From Haplomitrium mnioides (taxonomy: Eukaryota; Marchantiophyta; Haplomitriopsida; Calobryales): 23,071 nucleotides of DNA. Location: NCBI GenBank assembly GCA_049999725.1, contig JBNGIS010017966.1, positions 95,790 to 118,860 of the forward strand, read 5' to 3'. Position numbers and translations under genes: made by a program. Positions within the stretch are counted from its first letter, which is position 1, and every line of letters begins with the position of its first letter. The notes under the pieces were generated by a model. It did no database searches and was not told where the DNA came from. It saw only the letters and a program-made list of their open reading frames with translations. This document shows, piece by piece, positions 8,654-16,614 of this stretch.

Positions 8654-10379
8654 CTTTGTCGGACTCCAAGATAAACTTTTCTTGCAACTATTTTATTTCT
8701 TTGCATGTTTCACAAACAGCAAATCTATTGCATTTTGGAATTTTCACATTTAGAAAATGAGTTCTCCAATGTTTTGTAAAACCCAAAAACTAAGAATACA
8801 ATTGGGATCTTTCTCTTTCAAATAAGTTGTATAGTAGTCATAATCTTCATATTTTGTAAAATTATCGGGCAAGCTATAAACTTTGTAAGTGGGCATTCTC
8901 TCGCACAGTCCCTAGAAATTTTTTTCCATCCACTCACGCATGAAAACTCCTTTAGCAGATCATTCCCTTTTTCTAAAAATGCCTCTAGGATCTGCGTTTT
9001 TGAGATTTTGAATCCTTTAGATTCTATCATTCCCTACTGCTAATATTAATTTTAATGCTCTTCTACAGACAAAGATACTGAAGTAAACTGATTGTCAACA
9101 TCAAAGTCTTTTCTTAGTATTCCCCATTGCAATGTGATATTTAGATTCTTCATGCTTTGTCAAAAGTACGTTCTCTCATAGCTTTCAAAAAATATGTCTT
9201 GCACAACAACAAGTAATTATTTTGACAACAGGAAATTCTCTTTAATTTAGAAATTGACATTGGATCAAGATTTTTCTTCACAAAACTCTCGTCATGATGG
9301 ACTTTCTGTAAAGAATTTTCACGTAAGGTGTTTATCCATTTGGGTTTTGGCCCAAGCAAAAAATTCTTATGTTTTGCTAGATGATTTGGTCCATAGGCAA
9401 ATCTTGCAAAAAGAGATAGTTCATCCTAAAGATCTTGATCATCATCATAAACACTATTTGTTCCGTCGCAAAATATTTTCGAGAGATGAGGTTCTTCTTG
9501 GGGATTGGAAGAACTGCACCATTCCGAAACGGAATATTGATCAATATCTTGATTAGAAAGAAATGTTTTTTGTAACAAAATTGGTGCCTTTGGTAATAAC
9601 TCCAAATAAATGTTGATTGATTCAAACTTTTTGCTAGAATTATTTCCCAAATTGTCAACTGAAGACTCCTTTGAAAGAATTTGGTTTATTTCAGATGTGC
9701 CAATCTCTTTGCCAGGTGCAACTTGAAACAAAATCACTCGTTGTTTGAGCGGTGCTATTGGGGATAGGGGTTCATCTCCAAAATTAAAATTGTCTACAAA
9801 TTGTATGTTTTTTGTGTTTTGAGCAAACACACTTTGATCATGAATATCAAAGTCTCCTTCAAATGAGGATAAAGAAAGGTCTACAACCATATGTAATTTC
9901 TATGTTGAACTTTTTTTTGCTGATATGTTAGAATACTCAGAAGAAATATTCAACTTCAACCGCTTGAAAGGAAACAAAGATCTTATGCTGGATGAAGTTT
10001 GTTTCTTTAATGCTCTGTGAGCACTGGGTTCTTTTTTTGATCCTTTGCGCACAAAATGTTCACTCGTTAATCCTAGATGCGTATTGGATTCACTCCTTGA
10101 CCCTATGCGCACATAGGATTGAGTCCTTGATTCTATACGCGCATGGAGTTCATCTTCTTGATCTTTTTGGGTAGAGCTATTTGACTCACTAGAAGCCATC
10201 TTTTTCCCCCTTTTCCCTAATATACTCGCCATCATACTTGACTCTTTTGGTACTCTATTGCTTACCTCCAAATAATTGATGTTTGAACAAATGTCAACCT
10301 ACTTGTCTAAAGAAACACTTTTTTGTAAAGATGAATCTTGGAACTCTAACTTCTTTTTGCCTTTAAAAACTCCAGCCAT
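8654..10379 (-). pseudogene. N-terminal half of transposase-like gene, with C-x2-C knuckle
   Basis: The gene starts at ATG 10379-10377 (MAGVFKGKKKLEFQ), about 180 bp after a TATATAAA on this strand. One frame runs from there to 9150 (about 409 codons), broken only by TAG at 10301-10299, 9902-9900 and 9428-9426. It is Ser/Lys-rich with a 10-residue repeat. After a shift near 9155 it reads VCRRALKLILAVGNDRI, then NADPRGIFRKRE, then EDYDYYTTYLKEKD. After another shift near 8790 it reads KHWRTHFLNVKIPKCNRF, then VCETCKEIK, and ends at a donor (8654). The zinc-ribbon-like C..C block ahead of the D..N core is the layout I recall for this transposase-like family. The role, DNA binding and transposition, is inferred. 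Confidence 0.62.
10008..10157 (-). repeat. Five-unit 30-bp palindromic repeat inside coding frame
   Basis: Units start near 10008, 10038, 10068, 10098 and 10128 with an exact 30-bp step. Each carries a TGCGC/TGCGT/ACGCG core flanked by short inverted arms, best seen in CCTATGCGCACATAGG (10101-10116). On the minus strand the array is open and encodes 10-residue repeats such as HARIESRTQS and YVRIGSRSES. The core resembles the 24-bp intronic palindromes further right. Confidence 0.7.
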
Positions 10380-10828
10380 TGAAAAGGCTCACTAAAAATC
10401 AAGTACTTTAAGAAAAAGTTTTAACAAATATTATAAACCTCTTATGGCCCACTTAAAAGATGTGTTTTTCAAGAAATTTTTGCAAAACGACAAAATTTGG
10501 AACTTTTTGTAAAGAAAATGAAAAAAAACTAGAAAGATGAAAATGAGCAATGTTTTATATACTAACTTGTTTTTTTTTTGCACCACGCAAACCTACATGT
10601 CAAGAGCTTCGCAAATCTTTTTTTTTTTTGGCAGGAAAAGACATTTTTTGAAACTTAGGTATAAAAGGAGCATCAATAGAAAGTTTCTTTCCATTGTCAC
10701 GAGTTCACTTTTTGGTTTTTTTTTTTTTTTCACTGCTATTTTTGCATTTACTTGTTATTTTTCCCTTTCCAACCTTTTGTTCATTGGATTTTTCACCTCT
10801 CATTGTACCTATTTCTACCATCTTGAAA
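10380..10828. promoter_or_regulatory. Divergent promoter region between the two genes
   Basis: This 449-bp AT-rich gap separates the two head-to-head start codons (10379 minus, 10829 plus). On the plus strand TATAAAAGG at 10660-10668 is about 170 bp before the plus ATG. On the minus strand TATATAAA (10561-10554) is about 180 bp before the minus ATG. Long T-runs occur at 10571, 10620 and 10718. Symmetric TATA boxes about 100 bp apart fit a shared bidirectional promoter. This is inferred, not shown. Confidence 0.5.
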
Positions 10829-11188
10829 ATGGCATCTCAAGGAAATGTTTCAAGACCTGCTCAACCAAAGCATGACTAGTATTTGGATGTTGTCAAAGCT
10901 CTAGAGCCTGAAAAATTGGAGTGGAATTGGCTTGCTAATTATTGCTCCTTGAAAGACCCCGATAAACATCTTTACCTTTTTGCTATTGAAGGTGAGAAAT
11001 TAAATTTGGGTCTTTTGGTCCAAATCATGATGATCTGTGAAGGCAAAAAAGCCAACATCTGAATGCTTGTGCAATTACAAGATGCAATTACCCTTTAATG
11101 TGCAAATTGCAAACGATTTGCTTTTTATAAGTTTAAAGCTAGGGACATTTTTGTCAAGCATCTTCAAGCGGCAAAGGAAGATGGCAAG
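10829..11188 (+). pseudogene. ParB-methyltransferase gene, exon 1
   Basis: The frame opens at ATG 10829 (MASQGNVSRPAQPKHD), runs 120 codons and ends at a good donor, AAG|GTAAAT. It reads LDVVKALEPEKLEWNWLANY, then DPDKHLYLFAIEGEKLNLG, then CANCKRFAFYKFKARDIF and ends KHLQAAKEDGK. I recognise no known domain. A C-x2-C pair near 11099-11110 is the only notable motif. In-frame stops are TAG 10877, TGA 11060 and TAA 11096. The exon ends in phase 0, while exon 2 is read one base out of step with that, so a small indel or a different junction must be assumed. Confidence 0.5.
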
Positions 11189-11652
11189 GTAAATTTTGAA
11201 AACCCTTTTTCACTTGTTTCCTTTTCCATTAACTTAGAACTCCCAAGTCCATGCGCGCATGGACACGTGAGTCCATGCGCATATAGACTTGGGAGTCCAG
11301 ACGCGTATGGACTCCCAAGCTCTTACGTGCTTAGACCCAAGGGTCCATGCTCGCATGGTCTCTCGGGTACTTGCATGCAAGGACTCTCAAGTCTAATCGC
11401 GCATGGACTCCCAAGTCCATGCCCCGTCTGGACTTGGGAGTCCATGCGCGTATGGACTTGAGAGTCCTTGCACGCAAGGACCCGAGAGACCATGCACGCA
11501 AGGACTCGTGAGACCATGTGCGCATGGAGTCCCGAGTCCATGCCCGCATGGTTATTGGAGTCCGTACGAGCTTGGACTACATTGTCTTTTTTCTTACACT
11601 GAATACTTGTACTTGTGCCTAAAATTTTTTGTTTTGTTTTCAATTTACTCAG
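11189..11652 (+). other. Intron 1, mostly a palindrome array
   Basis: It is bounded by AAG|GTAAAT and a pyrimidine-rich TTTTCAATTTACTCAG acceptor ending at 11652. About 335 of its 464 bp are the 24-bp array described separately. Because 24 is a multiple of three and the array is open in several frames, a retained-intron protein with 8-residue repeats is an alternative reading. Confidence 0.5.
11245..11579. repeat. 24-bp palindromic tandem array 1 (about 14 units)
   Basis: The units repeat every 24 bp (AGTCC at 11246, 11270, 11294 and so on). The best unit is AGTCCATGCGCGCATGGAC, a near-perfect palindrome centred on GCGC. Others vary in the arms (GTCCTTGCACGCAAGGAC, GACCATGCACGCAAGGAC), often with matching changes on both arms, which keeps the palindrome. 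Every unit keeps an inverted-repeat character around a C/G-rich core. No such structure is needed for splicing. Confidence 0.93.
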
Positions 11653-13112
11653 TTTCTGGAGGATATGTCGATGGCTACAAAGACGCAAAGCACGTCGAAT
11701 GTGATTTTATACAGTTGGCCATCTACATCAAAATTCTAAAGCCCAAGTAGGGCATTTATATTCAACAACTAGTGCCGCATCCAAGCACAACAACATTTTC
11801 AATTCATGTGGCAGGGCTTTTTGCCCAAAAAAAAAGAAAGGATGTAGAGCCCATTGAGGCTCCCTAAAAGAAGAAACAGGCAGCCCAGAAGAAAAAGCCT
11901 GTTCTAGTGCCATTCACTGAGGAGGAGCCAGCCCCCTCCGAATCTCCAGCAAGGTCATCTTCTGCTGCCTCTTTGTCTTCAGCACCAAGCAACTTGAGGC
12001 AAGAATCAGAGACAGAGCCAGTTCGGGCTCCAACATCAAGAGTAAAAAGGCAATCCCACAAGGGGTTGCGAGCTTTCATGGAACGAGAGTAGGTGGACAT
12101 TTAGACACTGTTTGAAGAAGACAAAAACAAAATCAGGGAGTCTGCAATCCAGTAATGCATAGTCCACAAAGAAACAATCACTATTAGGCTAGAGAACTTG
12201 AATTTGCTGAAACTTGGAATAGACAACTGGGAGCCTTTCCAGATTAGAAGGCTAAATGAAGATTTTGTTGAGCTTTTGGCGCAGAGAATGCTTTCAAACA
12301 AATATACACATAGTTTCTTTATTGTTGTTGTTGACCCAAAGTGTGGGTTGAAGGACAAGTTAGAGTTTGATATTAGGAACCCTGATAAGTATTGCTACGA
12401 GATTGCAGGAGGCAATGACAGTGCTACAACAAGGCAGCTTTTGAAAACAAAATATGAAGCAAAGAATCCGGCAATTTTGCTATGCAGTTGTTATGTATAA
12501 GTGGGTCTTACACCAACAGAGGCTCATATTTTTGCAATTGATGACAACTACAACCGAAGGTACAAGTTGGAAATGACCTTAATTCAAAAGGTCAAATATT
12601 GGCATCAAAGGTTTGTGGAGAGTGGGATGGTGTCATCCTAGAAATTGAAAAAAGAATTGGCATTGAAAACCTTGGAGATCAAGCCTAAGTCCACACTTGA
12701 AAAGACAGTCACTTCTTCGAACAACTTGTTCCAGCTTGGTTTTCAAAGTGGTGATCTATGGAATCTACAATAAAGCATATTTTTGATGTGGGAGAAAAAT
12801 ATTGTTAAAGGTCAGAAGTCAAAGGCCAAGGGTTCTCTTAGAATGGAGGATATGAAGTGGACACCTTGGAGGTCATTTCAAGGTCTTTCAAACGAAGTTA
12901 AAATTTCAGTTTTGAAACGCATGGAAGCCGGAGAGCTTTCAATGGATGAAATGTCCCGAGAGGCAGAGAGACATAAAGTTTTGGTAGTGATGGTAAAAAG
13001 TTTTTGGTCTGAAGTTTATTGCAGCAGTTGGGAGGAAGCAAGAGAAGGGTACCCTCTCCACACCGAGGAGTCTAAGATGGATGCATTCTATTCTAGTTTT
13101 GAGAAGCTTTTG
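11653..13112 (+). pseudogene. ParB-methyltransferase gene, exon 2: ParB/sulfiredoxin-like domain
   Basis: Frame 3 stays unshifted for about 486 codons from 11655 to the donor CTTTTG|GTAAGT. A low-complexity Ser/Pro/Lys linker (11880-12090) is followed by a ParB-like domain. RRLNEDFVELLAQRML (12246-12293) fits the opening block. FFIVVVDPKCG is a core strand. YEIAGGNDSATTRQLL (12396-12443) matches the G-x-H/R-x(3)-A nucleotide-binding box. LTPTEAHIFAIDDNYNRR matches the A..N..R block. A helix follows, MTLIQKVKYWHQRFVESG. A basic tail continues. ParB domains bind palindromic DNA or act as CTPase/nuclease modules; in phages and bacteria they are often joined to DNA methylases. Stops: 11748, 11865, 12090, 12102, 12153, 12498, 12639, 12771. 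The ParB call rests on motif shape only. Confidence 0.65.
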
Positions 13113-13664
13113 GTAAGTTTTTTTTTTCAATGTACATTCATTTTTTTGGAGTTGCGATGAATTTATGCTAGATTGCCTTTGGTTATGATAAAATAGGTTT
13201 TGAGCTCCTTCATGCAAGGAATATGAAGTCTATGCGCGCATGGACTTCACAATCTCTGCACGCCTTGACTTCACAGTCTCTACACGCCTTGACTTCACAG
13301 TCCTTGCGCACTAGAACTTTACAGTCCATGCTTGCATGGACTGCATCGTCCTTCCCCACTTGGACAATAGAGTCCAAGTGCACCTGGCTTGGATGTTCAT
13401 GCGTGCATAGACTTTCAGTTCTTGGCACTAGATTACTTGAACGTCCAAGCACGGCTTGCCTTACATGTACAGACTCGATTGGAATGCTATATCCATGCGT
13501 ACATGGACTTTGAAGTCTATGCTCGCCAAGAATATGAAGTCCATGCACTCATGGACTTCAATGTCCGTCTTAGTTTGGAGTCGAGGGTTTTTGTTCAAAT
13601 TGTCTTTCTCTCTCGAGTCTTAAATTTTTTTTGTCTCTTTTTTTTCCGTTTTTGCTGTGTATAG
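13113..13664 (+). other. Intron 2, mostly a palindrome array
   Basis: The donor is CTTTTG|GTAAGTTT. The acceptor is a T-rich tract ending GTATAG at 13664. About 383 of its 552 bp are 24-bp palindromic units, as in intron 1. T-rich runs flank the array on both sides. Confidence 0.55.
13202..13584. repeat. 24-bp palindromic tandem array 2 (about 16 units)
   Basis: The period and the palindromic design match array 1, but the inter-palindrome spacer is different (TTCAC/TTTGA rather than CCCAA/GAGA). Clear units are AAGTCTATGCGCGCATGGACTT (13226-13247), AGTCCATGCTTGCATGGACT (13323-13342) and AAGTCCATGCACTCATGGACTT (13537-13558). Later units are more diverged. The different spacers suggest each array expanded separately from a shared palindromic seed. 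Confidence 0.92.
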
Positions 13665-14219
13665 AGGGACAAAACGTTCAAACGTTAGCTTGCAAAAAAG
13701 TTGGATGCAGCTCCCAAAGGCCAAAAAAATCAAGGTCGAAGAAGCCCTAGAAGATCAAGACCATATCCTCACACTTGCTTCCTATCCTCCAGCTTTTCTA
13801 CTTCATTGCCAAAAAGCTAGAGAGTAGAAATCAAGGTAGCAAAGCAGTGTTGCATCTCTTCCAATTGATGGAGTTGTGAGAGACGAGGACGAGGACTTTT
13901 TGTCCTATGTCGATGGTCTTAATGTGGCATTTTACCAAGTCCATGGGGAGGCCAACGCTCGTTAGTTGAAGGGATCTGTGAAACCTAGGTGTTTCACTTT
14001 GGCAATTGCTCATATTCCTTACGGTTACAACCTTAAGGATTGCAAGCATGACGATTCTGAACCTTTTTCCAAAGATGACATTTTTGACATGGCTTCATCT
14101 TTTGTGGCAATCACAATGTTGAATTTTTTGTCATTTGTAATTATACATTCATCGCAACAATTTGGCATCATCGAGGATCCCTTTTTGGAAGTTTGCTGTG
14201 CCATCGACCACGACATCTG
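13665..14219 (+). pseudogene. ParB-methyltransferase gene, exon 3: methylase motif IV region
   Basis: After the acceptor, the first codons (RDKTFKR) are in phase with exon 2. A shift at the A7 run near 13723 moves to frame 1, which carries the rest: EEALEDQDHILTLASYPPAF, DEDEDFLSYVDGLNVAFYQV, then SVKPRCFTLAIAHIPYGYN and FVAITMLNFLSFVIIHSSQQ. The HIPYG at 14011-14025 lies where beta-class N4/N6 amino-methyltransferases carry motif IV (D/S-P-P-Y). Here the leading Asp/Ser is His and the first Pro is Ile. The exon ends ATCTG|GTAAGC in phase 2. Stops are TAG 13672-13690 region, 13813, 13825 and 13963. Confidence 0.72.
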
Positions 14220-14321
14220 GTAAGCTCTTGATTTTTTGGTTTTTTAGTTTATCTTGTTTAGTTTTCCTACACTTTGTTTACAGTGTTTGGTTTGTTTATT
14301 TTTTTTATTGCAATGACAAAG
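14220..14321 (+). other. Intron 3 (102 bp)
   Basis: It is a GT-AG segment (GTAAGC..GACAAAG) with a T-rich body. It joins TG at the end of exon 3 to C at the start of exon 4, so frame 1 is kept on both sides. That phase agreement supports the junction. Confidence 0.55.
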
Positions 14322-14943
14322 CAACATTCATCATTTCGGTGGTCCAAGAATTGCACACGCTCATGAGTATTGGATTGTGGGCTACTGGACAAAGGAAAGA
14401 AAGAGGAGCATAAGGCTTTTTAATTTGCAGCCCGATCCTGGGACTGGTCTAGCTCGGAAAATAATGCGTAGTGTTTTTAGTTGTCCTATAGTTTTGGCAA
14501 AACTAAAACATCCTAGAGATGATGCTCATATGAATGTTTATCAAAAGCCGCATGTTCTTTACAAATTTTTTATTGACCATTTGTGAATAGAGCAAGATTG
14601 GATCTTAGATCTTTGCTTTGGGTCCGGCACAAGCCTTATCTGTGCTTTAAGGCTAATGCAAAACTGCATCGGTGTGGAATATGATAGACGTCAATCTATC
14701 TACATTCCTCAGAGTTTTGATGATGGCTTCCTTGCCATCTGATGTGACAGAGTCATAGATAGTTTATGCATACCACAAGGAACCCGTTCGTCCTTGTACT
14801 GCAGGTGCTATTGGTGATTCTTTGTTGCCATCTCTAGGACTGGAAAGTCTCGGCATGACTCTCTAGCGGCTGCAAATGCTCAACCACTAGACTTAGATAA
14901 GACAACTCCTCCCAAAGAGGATAGAGTCGTAGCATTTGTTTGA
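14322..14943 (+). pseudogene. ParB-methyltransferase gene, exon 4: methylase TRD, QKP and SAM motif I
   Basis: Frame 1 reads GGPRIAHAHEYWIVGYW (14338-14388), then MRSVFSCPIVLAKLKHPRDD, then NVYQKPHVLYKFFIDHL with QKP at 14542-14550. After a TGA at 14584 come DWILDLCFGSGTSL (FGSGT 14617-14631, SAM-binding motif I) and NCIGVEYDRRQ. The order IV - target recognition - QKP (motif X) - I is the beta class of DNA amino-methyltransferases, which methylate cytosine N4 or adenine N6; which base is not decidable here. The frame continues past TGA 14740 and TGA 14815 to TTPPKEDRVVAFV and a final TGA at 14941. An AATAAA follows. The gene is dead in this copy. Confidence 0.85.
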
Positions 14944-14958
14944 AGAAATTGTTTTATT

Positions 14959-14964
14959 AATAAA
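14959..14964 (+). terminator. Polyadenylation-type signal after the methyltransferase gene
   Basis: AATAAA lies 16 bp after the last stop codon of the methyltransferase frame (14941-14943), in T-rich sequence. The position fits a near-upstream poly(A) element. Confidence 0.4.
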
Positions 14965-15107
14965 GTATTTTCTTTACAAAGTTTTATTTGCTAAAGTTTC
15001 AACTTGTTGCACTCCCAATCCATTTTAAGTTTTTCATCATGATTCAATTTGGTGCGCAAAATGGTTTTTGAACAAAATGATTTGGTTTTTTTGAAAATTA
15101 ACGAAGA

Positions 15108-15340
15108 AGTCCATGCTAGCATGGAAGTTCACTTTCCTTTTTCATTTTTTGTTTCTGCTTAGACAACCTTCTGCATTCTCTGCTTCCGATTACTCATCAA
15201 TCCTATATCGCTTCAGTTGTCCATGCAGGCATGGGCTTCAGTTATTCAAGTTTGAGTTAGCTATAGCTGTCCTTGCGCATAAGTATCTTTCAAACAAAGC
15301 ATGTCTATACTTGTGCCTCAGTTGTCCATGCGAGCATTGG
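15108..15340. repeat. Four scattered palindromic units downstream of the methyltransferase
   Basis: AGTCCATGCTAGCATGGAAG (15108), TGTCCATGCAGGCATGGGCT (about 15218), TGTCCTTGCGCATAAG (about 15268) and TGTCCATGCGAGCATTGGCT (about 15322) have the same arm sequences as the intronic arrays. Here the units are spaced 50-110 bp apart instead of 24. No coding signal is seen in this stretch. Confidence 0.7.
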
Positions 15341-15344
15341 CTTC

Positions 15345-15993
15345 AACAATCTTTTCATATATTTGCTTCAACAATTCTCTAACGCCAACACTTTAGGGTT
15401 TTTTTTCAAGTTTTTTCATATAAATTTTAAATGTTTTAATCAAATTTTCAAATTCTAGATATCATTATTTGTTTTGAAAATATTTAACAACAAATATCGT
15501 ATAAATGTTTTTATATTATTTGTTTATTGATGCTCATGCTTTTGAAAGATGAAATTATAGATGTAATATTGTTCAAATAATCATAAGAAAATTCATTTTC
15601 AATACATTTTGCACTCAAAGTGACCTATTTTGATATGTATAATTACATTTCTTTTACAAACAAATATTACTAGCATGAAAATCACGATTTTTGATGCCCA
15701 AATTACAAAATTGATTTTTGAGAGCGAAAAATGAAATAGAAACCATGTAGTAGTTCCTGGTTCAAAGTAAAGGTTGTTCTAGCGCTAGATCTAGTTGATT
15801 GTTTTACCAGCATTTTCTTGTATTGATTTGTGCATATAAACACAACCCATTTGATGGAATCTTCATAGCAAACCGTATTGAGAACCATAGCTTGAGTGGG
15901 AGGATGGATCTTAAATGGGATCCACATGCAGTCCATCCCAAGGCTCAATCCTTGGAAGGATCATTTCTTGTAAATGGTCATAGACTAACAAAT
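15345..15993. other. AT-rich stretch with no recognisable gene
   Basis: The region is very AT-rich (long T and A runs at 15400-15700). A short open frame at 15799-15999 has no family I recognise. The perfect 15-bp palindrome CTAACAAATTGTTAG at 15985-15999 overlaps the putative LTR start at 15994. The right end of the methyltransferase element may lie here, but no terminal inverted repeat was found. Confidence 0.5.
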
Positions 15994-16076
15994 TGTTAGT
16001 CACATCCAACCTAACTAGTTAGATAGTTAGTTATGGTTAGTTTAGAGTGCTGCCATATGTCAATCACACACGTATT

Positions 16077-16614
16077 TAGACAAACTTGTTTTCTAGCATG
16101 ACTTGAGAGAGAGAAAAATGTGAGACATGCAGATCGAGGAGATTTCTTCTATGTGGATATGTATTTTGGGGCTCACCATCTCAGTGCAAGCTATCCCCGC
16201 AAACATACATTTTGTGTAAGTCTTTCATTCCTTGGTCCAAGTCCTTCTTACACGTTGTTGATCGGGAGAAGGAAACACAAGCTTTCTACGACCATGTTTT
16301 CTACCATTACAAAGACAGAGGGCACCTAGCGTGCACGCAGCGTTTTCTGCTATTGCGACACAGCTATCACACCTTGTTTGTGTTATTGCAAAAAAAACCA
16401 GATCAAAGCTATTCTGCCACTCCATCAATGCCTTGCAAGTTTTCTATTGCTCACATCGTAGAGGCGGTTGTTCTCTTCTTGCGATTCTAAATGTGGGGGT
16501 ATTTTGTGATTGAGAGATTATCAACCCAATTTGATAAATCTCAACATTCAATCTCTCACAAACAGTGCTACACCAGATTTCAAAGTTCCATTTCAGACAT
16601 TCAAGCAAAAATCA
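16077..16614 (+). repeat. Left LTR-like direct repeat
   Basis: It matches 21611-22217 from TAGACAAACTTGTTTTCTAG to CATTCAAG(C/T)AAAAATCA. Relative to the right copy it lacks about 70 bp near 16135. A possible LTR 3' end, AAATCTCAACA, is at 16546, but similarity runs on another 68 bp, beyond where an LTR should stop. Upstream, 15994-16076 reads like an LTR start (TGTTAGTCACATCC) yet is not found in the right copy. Confidence 0.75.

Noticed and set aside
9254-9556. Plus-strand 100-residue open frame
   Set aside because: It is antisense to the transposase-like reading frame, which has family-like content and a longer coherent frame.
11267-11750. Protein-coding genes across the palindrome array on both strands
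   Set aside because: A 24-bp unit free of stops stays open in several frames by construction. The predicted 8-residue repeats exist on both strands and no family is recognisable. Splice-like borders favour an intron, although retention cannot be excluded.
13210-13548. Minus-strand open frame opposite array 2
   Set aside because: It has the same cause: periodic palindromic sequence gives open frames on both strands.
11245-13584. CRISPR array
   Set aside because: The units are palindromic and regularly spaced, but the repeats themselves vary, there are no unique spacers of constant length, no cas genes are present and the context is a plant intron.
16077-16546. Coding sequence inside the direct repeats
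   Set aside because: Open frames in the two copies diverge in frame and have no domain; the shared feature is the nucleotide repeat.
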